Shown piece by piece: positions 1 to 5,421 of a stretch of 8,197 nt of DNA; the stretch's first letter is position 1, and every line of letters begins with the position of its first letter. The notes beneath the pieces are model-generated. The model saw only the letters and a program-made list of their open reading frames with translations. It had not been told where the DNA came from and did not search any database. The DNA is from Actinomycetota bacterium (lineage in GTDB: Bacteria; Actinomycetota; Coriobacteriia; Coriobacteriales; RUG844), in the NCBI GenBank assembly GCA_013335845.1, contig JAAXUU010000045.1, positions 1 through 8,197 on the forward strand, read 5' to 3'. A program made the translations under genes and the position numbers.

Positions 1-1240
1 GCACCTGCACCAAAGCCTGGGCTGCCGCATCTATCGCAGCCAGATCATCGGCTGTGACGGCTTCGCCTCCCAGTATTTTCGCATAGGCGTTCTGCAATGC
101 TGCGGCGTAAGCTTCCTGCGCCAGGGCTGCTTGCGCTCCGTAGGTGCCGGCTTGTGTCAGCGCATCGGCGATTCCTTGTTCGATCCCTCCGATATATGCG
201 GTCGAACCGGAGGCTAACTGGGCTGCTCCCGGGACGAGTTCCGCGAGTGTGGAATCATCAAGCGCGCCGGCTCCGTTCGCGGCTTCGGCGATTCCCGAGG
301 CGATCAGCGAGGAGCCGTTGGTCAATGTGGAGTTCTGCGCAGCAAGGGTCGCGATGCCCGAACCGATCTGTGCTGCACCCTCTTCGAGCGAGGTTGCACC
401 GGTTTCGAGCGTGGCGATGGCATCTTGGAGCTCGACGATACCGCTTGTGAAATCGGCAGTATCTGCGTCCTCGAATTCGATTGCGAACGAAACAGGGACG
501 GCCGCGATCTGGAAGCCATCGAATGCGAAATCAACGACCGGAGCTGCGATGACGTAGTGACCCTCCTTGCCGGGGAGCATCATGAAACTCACGATTTTAT
601 CGCTTCCGGAATCAGCGATGCTGGCGTTCTCGGCAGTGATGTCGCCAACTACATCCCCGGGGAATGTGCCGGATATCTGCAAGAGGTAGTTATCGGCGAA
701 GGTCGATTCGACAGCTGCGTTAGGAGTGACATCGATGCTGATTTCCAGGTCACCTGATTTACCGGCTAGGTCTGCAGGTGCGATCGCCTGACCATCGAGC
801 TCATAGGTGAGCACGATATTCCAAGGTAGCGGAGTGCTTGCATCTAAATCGCCTTGATAGTAGAAACGTCCGGGAGGGGCATCGAATGTGATGGTGCCGT
901 AGTTCTCGGTGATCTCTGCATCGGTCGTGAGGTTGGTGATCTTCGTATATCTGCCTTTGTCGGTTACCTGCACCGCTTCGGTGTTCGTGAAGATGTTCAC
1001 CACGTAGATGCCTTTGACCGCCCCAAGCGTATCGAGTTTCGCATAGACGACTTCGTCCTTACCGGTGGAGGTCGCTGTTCCGGTAGTCGCCGCCGTCTGT
1101 ATGGTGGTCCCTGCTGTTGTCTCCGAAGCAGCCGCAGCCGATGCTGATGACGTGGCGATAGCGAGTGCGGGTAGAAGCATCGCGGTGATCAACAGGCAAC
1201 ACAGGGTCGCGACTGCGCTTCTTTTCAAGTGTTTATTCAT
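1..1240 (-). CDS. Exported heptad-repeat partner protein of an MMPL transporter (C-terminus outside window)
   Basis: At least 413 residues; the gene runs off the left edge, so it is a partial entry because of the window and not because it is broken. The ATG at 1240 follows a GGAGGG box five bases upstream and overlaps the end of the transporter gene by 8 bases, so translation is probably coupled. The N-terminus is a clear Sec signal (MNKHLKR, then a hydrophobic stretch at about 8-29, then an Ala/Ser-rich cleavage zone at 30-38). Residues 60-260 form an extracytoplasmic beta-rich region without cysteines. From about 267 a seven-residue register appears (TLETGAT, SLEEGAA, QIGSGIA, TLAAQNS, TLTNGSS, LIASGIA), resembling the Leu-x-x-Gly heptads of YhgE/Pip-type proteins. 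An Ala-rich helical segment follows at 355-413. Such proteins are often encoded next to MMPL pumps; an accessory or periplasmic-bridge role is inference. The two Cys at 14-15 lie early in the hydrophobic core and do not form a good lipobox. Confidence 0.85.
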   Translation of the reverse strand, partial: MNKHLKRSAVATLCCLLITAMLLPALAIATSSASAAAASETTAGTTIQTAATTGTATSTGKDEVVYAKLDTLGAVKGIYVVNIFTNTEAVQVTDKGRYTKITNLTTDAEITENYGTITFDAPPGRFYYQGDLDASTPLPWNIVLTYELDGQAIAPADLAGKSGDLEISIDVTPNAAVESTFADNYLLQISGTFPGDVVGDITAENASIADSGSDKIVSFMMLPGKEGHYVIAAPVVDFAFDGFQIAAVPVSFAIEFEDADTADFTSGIVELQDAIATLETGATSLEEGAAQIGSGIATLAAQNSTLTNGSSLIASGIAEAANGAGALDDSTLAELVPGAAQLASGSTAYIGGIEQGIADALTQAGTYGAQAALAQEAYAAALQNAYAKILGGEAVTADDLAAIDAAAQALVQV

Positions 1241-3377
1241 GATGACCCTCCGGTTTTTTCAATAACTTGAGACCAAGTGTCGTGTGTCTGATGATCCAGT
1301 CGCAAACAACAAGCATAACGGGTAAGAACAAGAACGTCATGACCACCGAGGTACCTGCACCACGCCCGATGAGCAATCCGAGCTCTGCGATAACCCCGTT
1401 GCTCGAGATGACTTTGATGAAAACGCCGCTCAACGTAAGGATGGTACCCGACGTGAGTATGGTGATGGCGCTGGTTGATATCGCCTTGCGGATCGCATCC
1501 ATCGGCCCCATATCTTTGCGGTAGCCGAGGTATGCATGCGTCAGGATGATCGTGTAGTCTACAGTCGCACCAAGCTGGATAGCCGAGACGATCAAATACC
1601 CGATATATTGGATGGAACTACCTATGAAGTAGGGGATAGCCAGGTTTATCCATGTGGAAATTTCGATGGCCAAGAGCAAGATAAGTGGGAGGGAGAGACT
1701 TCTGAACATCACGAGCAAAACGAGCCCGATCGAGATGATAGAGGCGAGAATGACCCTCAAGGTGTCCCCACTTGCCGTGGCCTTCATATCATAGATGGTA
1801 ACCGATGCACCGACGAGGTGGTAGGTGTCACCGTAATGCTCGGCACAGATTGCACGCACGTCCTCAACCAGGGAAAATGCGATATCACCCTCCCCCTTGA
1901 TGGATGTGGATACCACAATACGGCTGTATCCTCCACTAATGAGTTGTGAAAGTTCTTCCTCTCCCACGACCGCGGTGGGGATTGCCTCACTTGCGACGGT
2001 CGAATATGCCGTCACCGAAGTGACGAGGGGCATGGCTTCGAGGTCATCGATAAGTGCGGTCTCTTCCGCCCAATCACCCTCGGGAACCATGACGACCCAC
2101 TGCTCACTTGCACCGAACAGCTCGTCGATGGCTTTGGTCTCATTGAAAAGTTGGGATCCTTCTTCCACAAAACTCGATGCACCGTATGTGAAGTCGGCTC
2201 TGGATTGTCCCAGATATGCAGGCACGATGCTCAGCACGGCGATGACGCTCACGGGTATCGCGATGCGGATGCATATACGAGCGAATCTATCGAACGAGGG
2301 CAGCAGTTTGCGGTGCATCGTCTTCTGCAAAGGCTTCTGGAAAATCAGGATAAGGACGGGCAGCAAGATCATGACCGTTCCGAAGCTGAATATGATACCT
2401 TTCGCAAGCACGAGGCCCATATCGACGCCTATCAGGAAGGCCATGAAGCAGAGGCTCAGGAATCCGAAGAGGGTCGTTGCTGCCGAAGCCGCGATAACCG
2501 AGAACGCTTTGCGCATAGCCTGGGCCATCGCCTCGAATGGTTCCAAGCCCTCTTCTTTCAAGCCTCGAAACGTGTGCAGCATCACGATTCCGTAGTCCAT
2601 GGATACCGCAAGCTGTAAAATCGCAGCACACATCTGCGTGATGAAGGAGATCTCTCCTTTGAAGATGTTGGTTCCCATATTGAGGACGATCGCTACGCCG
2701 ACAACCGCCAGGAAAAGTACCGGTTCGAACCATGCTTCAGACGTAAGAAGCAAGAGGCCGAAGACGACGATAATCGCCATGACCATGATGAGTTGGATCT
2801 CTGTGTTGGATGAACCTTGGGCGGTTGCGGTGTTGACCGCTTCTCCGGCAAGGTCGACTTCCTCAAAAGCCGCGCATACCGCCCGCACGTCTTCAATCGC
2901 TTTAACAGCCTTCGAACTATCGATGGTGAGCTGATAGAGAAAACCGCCATCCGCATACCAACCCGAAAGGGTCTTCTCGTCGATCATGTCGATCGGGACA
3001 CGCGTATCGACGATATCGCCCAACCACATCACACCGTCGACGCCATCTATAGCGAGAAGATCGTCGGCCAGGTCTTCCGCCTCGGTGACGCTCATCTCTT
3101 TCACATAGAGCCGCGAATTGGGAATACTCGTGTCGAAGGCGGTGTGCATCTCTTCAAGGGCAATCGTGGAAGGGGAATCCTTCGGCAAGTAGTCTGCGAA
3201 TTGGTAATTGACGTTGACTAAAGGAATGCAGAGGGCGCCGGCAATCGTCGCTAGGACGAAAAGCGTCAACACGATCTTTCTATGTGTGAGCACTGCTCTA
3301 AAAAAGCGTTCCAACGTAAGCCCCTCATACTGGTTGGCGATACGTTGCATTTTAGACTTGAATGCTGGGTAATACAC
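1233..3377 (-). CDS. MMPL/RND-family transporter
   Basis: 714 residues from the GTG at 3377. The protein has two similar halves, each one helix, an extracytoplasmic domain and five helices. Predicted membrane segments lie near 34-54, 195-212, 217-235, 243-268, 293-315, 322-347, 368-388, 541-558, 562-586, 588-613, 634-655 and 663-692. The helices that carry the proton relay in this family each contain an Asp-Tyr pair (D261-Y262 in SMDYGI, D607-Y608 in TVDYTI), as in mycobacterial MmpL3, so a proton-driven export role is well supported. The substrate is unknown; lipids, cell-envelope precursors or toxic compounds are the usual candidates. The C-terminus is short and basic (KLLKKPEGHHE). The start is uncertain: neither the GTG at 3377 nor an in-frame ATG at 3350 has a good ribosome binding site, and the candidate promoter would leave only about 10 bases of leader for the GTG, which favours 3350. 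It is the first gene of an operon with the overlapping heptad-repeat partner. Confidence 0.93.
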   Translation of the reverse strand: MYYPAFKSKMQRIANQYEGLTLERFFRAVLTHRKIVLTLFVLATIAGALCIPLVNVNYQFADYLPKDSPSTIALEEMHTAFDTSIPNSRLYVKEMSVTEAEDLADDLLAIDGVDGVMWLGDIVDTRVPIDMIDEKTLSGWYADGGFLYQLTIDSSKAVKAIEDVRAVCAAFEEVDLAGEAVNTATAQGSSNTEIQLIMVMAIIVVFGLLLLTSEAWFEPVLFLAVVGVAIVLNMGTNIFKGEISFITQMCAAILQLAVSMDYGIVMLHTFRGLKEEGLEPFEAMAQAMRKAFSVIAASAATTLFGFLSLCFMAFLIGVDMGLVLAKGIIFSFGTVMILLPVLILIFQKPLQKTMHRKLLPSFDRFARICIRIAIPVSVIAVLSIVPAYLGQSRADFTYGASSFVEEGSQLFNETKAIDELFGASEQWVVMVPEGDWAEETALIDDLEAMPLVTSVTAYSTVASEAIPTAVVGEEELSQLISGGYSRIVVSTSIKGEGDIAFSLVEDVRAICAEHYGDTYHLVGASVTIYDMKATASGDTLRVILASIISIGLVLLVMFRSLSLPLILLLAIEISTWINLAIPYFIGSSIQYIGYLIVSAIQLGATVDYTIILTHAYLGYRKDMGPMDAIRKAISTSAITILTSGTILTLSGVFIKVISSNGVIAELGLLIGRGAGTSVVMTFLFLPVMLVVCDWIIRHTTLGLKLLKKPEGHHE
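1246..1251 (-). promoter_or_regulatory. Ribosome binding site of the heptad-repeat protein gene
   Basis: GGAGGG on the minus strand, five bases before the ATG at 1240 and inside the last codons of the transporter gene. It fixes the start and shows that the downstream gene is translated from the same message. Confidence 0.8.
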
Positions 3378-3393
3378 GTCTTTTCGATGAACT

Positions 3394-3421
3394 GTAATAC
3401 TGCCCTATGGCTCAGTGACAA
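3394..3421 (-). promoter_or_regulatory. Candidate sigma-70-type promoter of the transporter operon
   Basis: On the minus strand TTGTCA (3416-3421) and TATTAC (3394-3399) are 16 bases apart, a fair match to -35 and -10. Transcription would begin near 3387, between the terminator of the upstream gene and the transporter start. Found by eye only. Confidence 0.45.
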
Positions 3422-3486
3422 TAACAGATGCTAGATGTAGGCGCTTTATGAAACATCGTATGCATTGTTGGCTCAACTCGATACAC

Positions 3487-3526
3487 AAAAAATCGCGAAG
3501 TCCCCGAAAACGGAAGACCTCGCGAT
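3487..3526 (-). terminator. Rho-independent terminator after the CsbD-family gene
   Basis: Arms ATCGCGA and TCGCGAT pair over seven bases; the stem continues with GTC/GAC and an inner CCG/CGG closing a four-base loop, with small internal mismatches. On the minus strand it is followed by six T. It lies 25 bases beyond the stop of the CsbD-family gene and ends that transcript before the transporter promoter. Confidence 0.88.
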
Positions 3527-3551
3527 ACAAACGTACAGTTGGACGATTCTG

Positions 3552-3773
3552 TTACTTTTCTTGCTTATCTATCATATCGTTTACTTTTTCAGCAATGCCC
3601 TCTTTAACATTCTTCGTGAGATCCTTCACGTCTTGTTTGAGGTCAGCTGTTGCTGATTGCAATTTCCCTTTGAGTTCCAGTTCTTCATTTCCGGTTACTT
3701 TGCCGGCCGCTTCTTTTATTTCTCCTGCGACCTTATCTTTAGCGCTTTCGAATGTATCTTTTGCATTTTTCAT
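3552..3773 (-). CDS. CsbD-family general stress protein
   Basis: 73 residues, acidic and basic residues alternating, no membrane segment and no cysteine. The start is the ATG at 3773, because AGGAGGT lies six bases upstream; a longer reading to 3839 has no such site and its extra 22 residues look non-coding. The family signature is at about 14-37: AGEIKEAAGKVTGNEELELKGK, here read in two parts (AGEIKEAAGKVTGNE, then LELKGK), typical of CsbD-like proteins. The rest (about 38-73) is a predicted long amphipathic helix. CsbD was named from a sigma-B-controlled gene of Bacillus subtilis; family members are induced by general, osmotic or envelope stress but their biochemical role is unknown. Here it is the last gene of a run of three small minus-strand genes, with a 148-base gap before it that may hold its own promoter, and a strong terminator behind it. 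Confidence 0.88.
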   Translation of the reverse strand: MKNAKDTFESAKDKVAGEIKEAAGKVTGNEELELKGKLQSATADLKQDVKDLTKNVKEGIAEKVNDMIDKQEK

Positions 3774-3779
3774 AACCGT

Positions 3780-3786
3780 ACCTCCT
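3780..3786 (-). promoter_or_regulatory. Ribosome binding site of the CsbD-family gene
   Basis: AGGAGGT on the minus strand, six bases before the ATG at 3773. It is near-consensus and decides the start against the upstream in-frame ATG codons. Confidence 0.85.
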
Positions 3787-3809
3787 GTTTGCATAGTGTC
3801 CGAGCGATT

Positions 3810-3815
3810 GTTATA
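3810..3815 (-). promoter_or_regulatory. Candidate -10 element upstream of the CsbD-family gene
   Basis: TATAAC on the minus strand, about 37 bases before the ATG at 3773, inside the small palindrome GTTATAAC. No convincing -35 is seen at 16-18 bases, and no clear sigma-B-type GTTT/GGGTAT pair either, so an alternative sigma factor or an activator would be needed, or the gene is read from further upstream. Confidence 0.3.
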
Positions 3816-3921
3816 ACCATGGCCGAACGGGCCTGCCACAATCCTTTTCGTTTACCGCAAAACTGAACATTAGAACTATTTTCTGCTCCCTTTACAGGGC
3901 TAAAAACCTTGGTTTAAGCTG

Positions 3922-4071
3922 CTATAGAACTTTCCTGCCTTGTACGAGTCTGATAACGATGATAACGAGCGCGATTACGAGAAGTACATGAATGATTCCG
4001 CCGAAAGTTGTCGAGGTTATCATTCCGAGAAGCCATAAAACAATTAGAACTGCAACAATTGTCCATAACAT
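3922..4071 (-). CDS. Lmo0937-family small membrane protein
   Basis: 49 residues: MLWTIVAVLIVLWLLGMITS, then a short Thr/Gly turn (TTFGGI), a second helix (about 27-43) and a basic end (RLVQGRKVL). Two membrane helices joined by a TxxGG-type turn, followed by an Arg/Lys tail, are the pattern of Lmo0937-family (DUF5670) peptides, which are short, widespread in Gram-positive and soil or gut bacteria, and of unknown function. The ATG at 4071 is chosen because AGAAGGGA precedes it at eight bases and because family members begin with MLWTI-like sequence; an upstream in-frame ATG at 4131 would overlap the preceding antitoxin gene and add 20 residues unlike the family. The gene lies 56 bases after the antitoxin gene, on the same strand, so co-transcription is likely. 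Proteins of this type are often found near CsbD-like genes, as here; a role in envelope stress is inference. Confidence 0.85.
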   Translation of the reverse strand: MLWTIVAVLIVLWLLGMITSTTFGGIIHVLLVIALVIIVIRLVQGRKVL

Positions 4072-4127
4072 GATCTTAGTCCCTTCTGCTCTGAGGTTGC
4101 CGATACTGGTAGCAACCATATCTAACT

Positions 4128-4430
4128 TCATTTTGCAGATGTCGCCGAACTCTCAAGATCGTTTTCCAGCTGGTTCATAGTGTACGATTTCCTTTTACCT
4201 TCTAAGGGCAAGGACTCGATGGCTTTATCGATATCTATATCGTCTAAACTTTCGATATATTCGAGAAGCTTCGAAAGCCTCTCATATTCACTAACGGAAA
4301 ATAACACGGCATCAGGCTGATTGTTCTTTAGAACAAACACCTTCCCGAGAAGTTCTGCCTTCTCTCTGCAGAATTTATAATTTTTGATGATATCCGTACT
4401 GGATACGATTGCATCGGTTGATATGTTCAA
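4128..4430 (-). CDS. Phd/YefM-like type II antitoxin, no toxin visible
   Basis: 100 residues from a TTG start at 4430, which is supported by AGGAGGA eight bases upstream; no in-frame ATG exists before residue 85. The N-terminal part (about 5-60) has the Phd/YefM plan: a short beta start (NISTDAIVSSTD), a helix with N17 and conserved-type residues up to the Ala25-Leu28 region, the strand KVFVLKNNQPDAVLFSVSEYE at about 30-50 (read as KVFVLKNNQ then PDAVLFSVSEYE), and a helix. Residues 60-100 are acidic and predicted disordered to helical (SLDDIDIDKAIESLP), the usual toxin-binding tail. In known systems the N-terminal part dimerises and binds the operon's own palindromic operator, while the tail neutralises a RelE/YoeB- or Doc-type toxin. 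No toxin gene lies on either side; the next genes on the strand are a membrane peptide and a CsbD protein. It could be an orphan antitoxin, a remnant, or a repressor now controlling the stress genes. Confidence 0.78.
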   Translation of the reverse strand: MNISTDAIVSSTDIIKNYKFCREKAELLGKVFVLKNNQPDAVLFSVSEYERLSKLLEYIESLDDIDIDKAIESLPLEGKRKSYTMNQLENDLESSATSAK

Positions 4431-4438
4431 TCTGGTCT

Positions 4439-4445
4439 TCCTCCT
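4439..4445 (-). promoter_or_regulatory. Ribosome binding site that supports the TTG start of the antitoxin
   Basis: AGGAGGA on the minus strand, eight bases before the TTG at 4430. A strong site paired with a weak start codon; with no ATG available it is the main evidence for this start. Confidence 0.8.
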
Positions 4446-4463
4446 CTCTCAATCGATAACCTC

Positions 4464-4492
4464 ACTGTATGCTTATTCTAATGATTAGTCAA
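4464..4492 (-). promoter_or_regulatory. Promoter of the antitoxin/stress gene cluster
   Basis: TTGACT (4487-4492) and TACAGT (4464-4469) on the minus strand with an ideal 17-base spacer. The very AT-rich stretch upstream (4493-4530) could act as an UP element. Transcription would start near 4457, leaving about 27 bases of leader that include the ribosome binding site. Confidence 0.65.
4478..4488. repeat. Palindrome inside the antitoxin promoter, candidate operator
   Basis: CTAATGATTAG is a perfect 11-base palindrome with a single central base, lying in the spacer and touching the -35 element. This is where Phd/YefM antitoxins bind in autoregulated operons, so it is the best candidate operator; binding itself is inference. 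Confidence 0.55.
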
Positions 4493-4502
4493 ATAATAAA
4501 TA

Positions 4503-4518
4503 GAATTATATTTAATTC
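4503..4518. repeat. AT-rich inverted repeat upstream of the antitoxin promoter
   Basis: GAATTA and TAATTC are exact inverse complements separated by TATT. It lies 10 bases upstream of the -35 element and could be a second operator or part of an UP element. AT-rich dyads arise easily by chance, so confidence in function is low. Confidence 0.4.
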
Positions 4519-4538
4519 AATTATTCTACTTTTAGTAT

Positions 4539-4561
4539 CGGTGCGGATGCACCGGCGGTGC
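4539..4561. repeat. Three alternating GC-rich arms downstream of the four-helix membrane protein gene
   Basis: CGGTGC, GCACCG, CGGTGC in succession, with spacers GGAT and G. The middle arm can pair with either neighbour; the CGGTGC-GGAT-GCACCG hairpin has six G/C-rich pairs and a four-base loop. It is 41 bases beyond the stop of the minus-strand gene at 4602 and may slow or end its transcript, but no T run follows on either strand, so it is not a classical terminator. Confidence 0.5.
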
Positions 4562-4601
4562 CCATAGAGGAAATCCTGATAGAAGGTGACGGTCGGGACC
4601 C

Positions 4602-5102
4602 CTATAGTTCTGCTTCCTTCGGCTTGCGTATGAACTTGAGATACCCGATGCTCACGGTGATGAGGAGGCTGACCGTGACGATGATGAACCGGTAGCCCGA
4701 ATCACCGGCCATGAAGCCACGGATGATGGAGTAGATGAGGCTGAATACGCTCCCGAGCATGAGGCCGTCCGGGAGAACGTTCATCTTGCCCGAGAACATC
4801 AGACTTGCCACCAGTGAGATGACGGCGAGGACAAGCATGATAATAGAGACATTGCGATTGTAGAGCTTCGAGGCGTCGTCATATATGTTATAGGCTGCCT
4901 CGTACTCCGCTTGGATTTTGGCCTGTTCGGCCTTTGCTGTTTCGTCGTCATCCGCGATTGCTTTCTCGGCATAAATAGGATATTCCGGAGGTGTGGGCGA
5001 CTTATAGAATGCGTCGATACCCAAGCCGAAGAACAGAGCTATCATAACGGCAAGGAAGATAGTATAGAGTGCCTTGAGCAAGCGTTTCGGTTCGTTTGTC
5101 AT
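4602..5102 (-). CDS. Unrecognised four-helix membrane protein with charged loop
   Basis: 166 residues from the ATG at 5102, chosen because GAGGAG lies five bases upstream; the longer reading from 5141 has no such site and adds an Arg-rich stretch. I do not recognise the family. Visible architecture: a short basic N-terminus (MTNEPKRLLK), helix 1 at about 9-32, a polar segment at 33-83 with a Pro-rich start (KSPTPPEYPIY) and an acidic, Ala/Glu/Lys-rich helical part (about 47-75) with coiled-coil character, helices 2, 3 and 4 at about 84-103, 111-131 and 138-157, and a basic tail (KFIRKPKEAEL). By the positive-inside rule both ends are cytoplasmic and the 50-residue loop is outside. No cysteines or catalytic motifs are visible. 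It stands alone on its transcript, divergent from the LuxR-type regulator, so the two might share control; a sensing or structural envelope role would be guesswork. Confidence 0.75.
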   Translation of the reverse strand: MTNEPKRLLKALYTIFLAVMIALFFGLGIDAFYKSPTPPEYPIYAEKAIADDDETAKAEQAKIQAEYEAAYNIYDDASKLYNRNVSIIMLVLAVISLVASLMFSGKMNVLPDGLMLGSVFSLIYSIIRGFMAGDSGYRFIIVTVSLLITVSIGYLKFIRKPKEAEL

Positions 5103-5142
5103 GATCTCTCCTCTGGCGCGGCGGATATAGGGGCGCTTCACC

Positions 5143-5148
5143 AGTATA
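5143..5148 (-). promoter_or_regulatory. Candidate -10 for the four-helix membrane protein gene
   Basis: TATACT on the minus strand (5 of 6 consensus bases), about 40 bases before the ATG at 5102. The hexamer 17 bases upstream (TAAGCC) is a poor -35, so the promoter would be weak or activator-dependent. Confidence 0.35.
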
Positions 5149-5185
5149 CAATACTCTGTAGAATCGGCTTACTCGTATGAATCGC

Positions 5186-5195
5186 ATGTATACAT
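5186..5195. repeat. Perfect palindrome ATGTATACAT in the divergent region
   Basis: Ten-base perfect palindrome lying upstream of the candidate minus-strand promoter and between the two divergent genes. It sits within a looser GTATG...CATAC dyad (5175-5197). A regulator site is possible; nothing else supports it. Confidence 0.35.
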
Positions 5196-5344
5196 ACCGT
5201 CAGACTTTTTTTCCTACGCGTATCAATAGAAACCAATCAATCAGCCCATTCCTCCAATAGTAATACATCGAGTTCGAACCTATCATTATCTTGAGGATTT
5301 GCGCTCTGTTCGAGATGGGTGAGGCGATCGAAAAATCCCTACCG

Positions 5345-5353
5345 TGATATGAT
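5345..5353 (+). promoter_or_regulatory. Extended -10 promoter of the LuxR regulator gene
   Basis: TGATATGAT combines a TGn extension with TATGAT (5 of 6). No good -35 is seen, as is common for extended -10 promoters. Transcription would start near 5360 and leave a leader of about 62 bases before the ATG at 5422. Confidence 0.5.
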
Positions 5354-5367
5354 AGACTGGTTGCCGA

Positions 5368-5388
5368 CCGAATCTCAGGTCCGAATCT
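5368..5388. repeat. Direct repeat CCGAATCT in the LuxR leader
   Basis: Two exact copies of CCGAATCT (5368-5375 and 5381-5388), 13 bases apart, just downstream of the predicted transcription start. A protein bound here would block its own transcription, but two eight-base copies can occur by chance. Confidence 0.35.
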
Positions 5389-5410
5389 TCGCACATGCAT
5401 CGTTCTTCCC

Positions 5411-5416
5411 AAGGGA
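5411..5416 (+). promoter_or_regulatory. Ribosome binding site of the LuxR regulator
   Basis: AAGGGA five bases before the ATG at 5422. The alternative in-frame ATG at 5395 has no such site, so 5422 is the better start. Confidence 0.75.
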
Positions 5417-5421
5417 TAAAC

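Larger units (their letters stand above)
5103..5421. other. Divergent intergenic region between the four-helix protein and the LuxR regulator
   Basis: About 319 bases with no supportable gene or structural RNA. It holds the start signals of both divergent genes: a weak -10 for the minus strand (5143-5148), a perfect 10-base palindrome (5186-5195), a run of seven T on the plus strand (5206-5212) without a convincing stem, an extended -10 on the plus strand (5345-5353) and a short direct repeat (5368-5388). The part from about 5213 to 5300 holds nothing I can name. Confidence 0.7.

Noticed and set aside
97..1147. Several plus-strand open frames over the heptad-repeat protein gene
   Set aside because: The minus strand carries one uninterrupted frame with signal peptide, ribosome binding site and heptads; the plus frames are Arg-rich or low-complexity shadows.
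1897..2595. 232-codon open frame on the plus strand inside the transporter gene
   Set aside because: It is antisense to a clear MMPL transporter, has no ribosome binding site and its translation shows no domain; a by-product of codon use in the real gene.
3452..3469. Imperfect dyad AACA...TGTT upstream of the transporter promoter as a TetR-type operator
   Set aside because: Only the outer four bases and a few inner ones match, and no TetR gene is in the window.
5172..5212. Plus-strand terminator formed by the GTATG/CATAC dyad and seven T
   Set aside because: The stem is short with a long loop, and no plus-strand gene lies upstream that it could end.
5270..5282. GAGTTCGAACC, like a tRNA T-arm
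   Set aside because: No acceptor, D or anticodon arms can be assembled around it on either strand.
5200..5412. Possible 70-codon minus-strand gene in the divergent intergenic region
   Set aside because: No ribosome binding site at its start, no recognisable sequence, and it would cover the LuxR promoter and leader.
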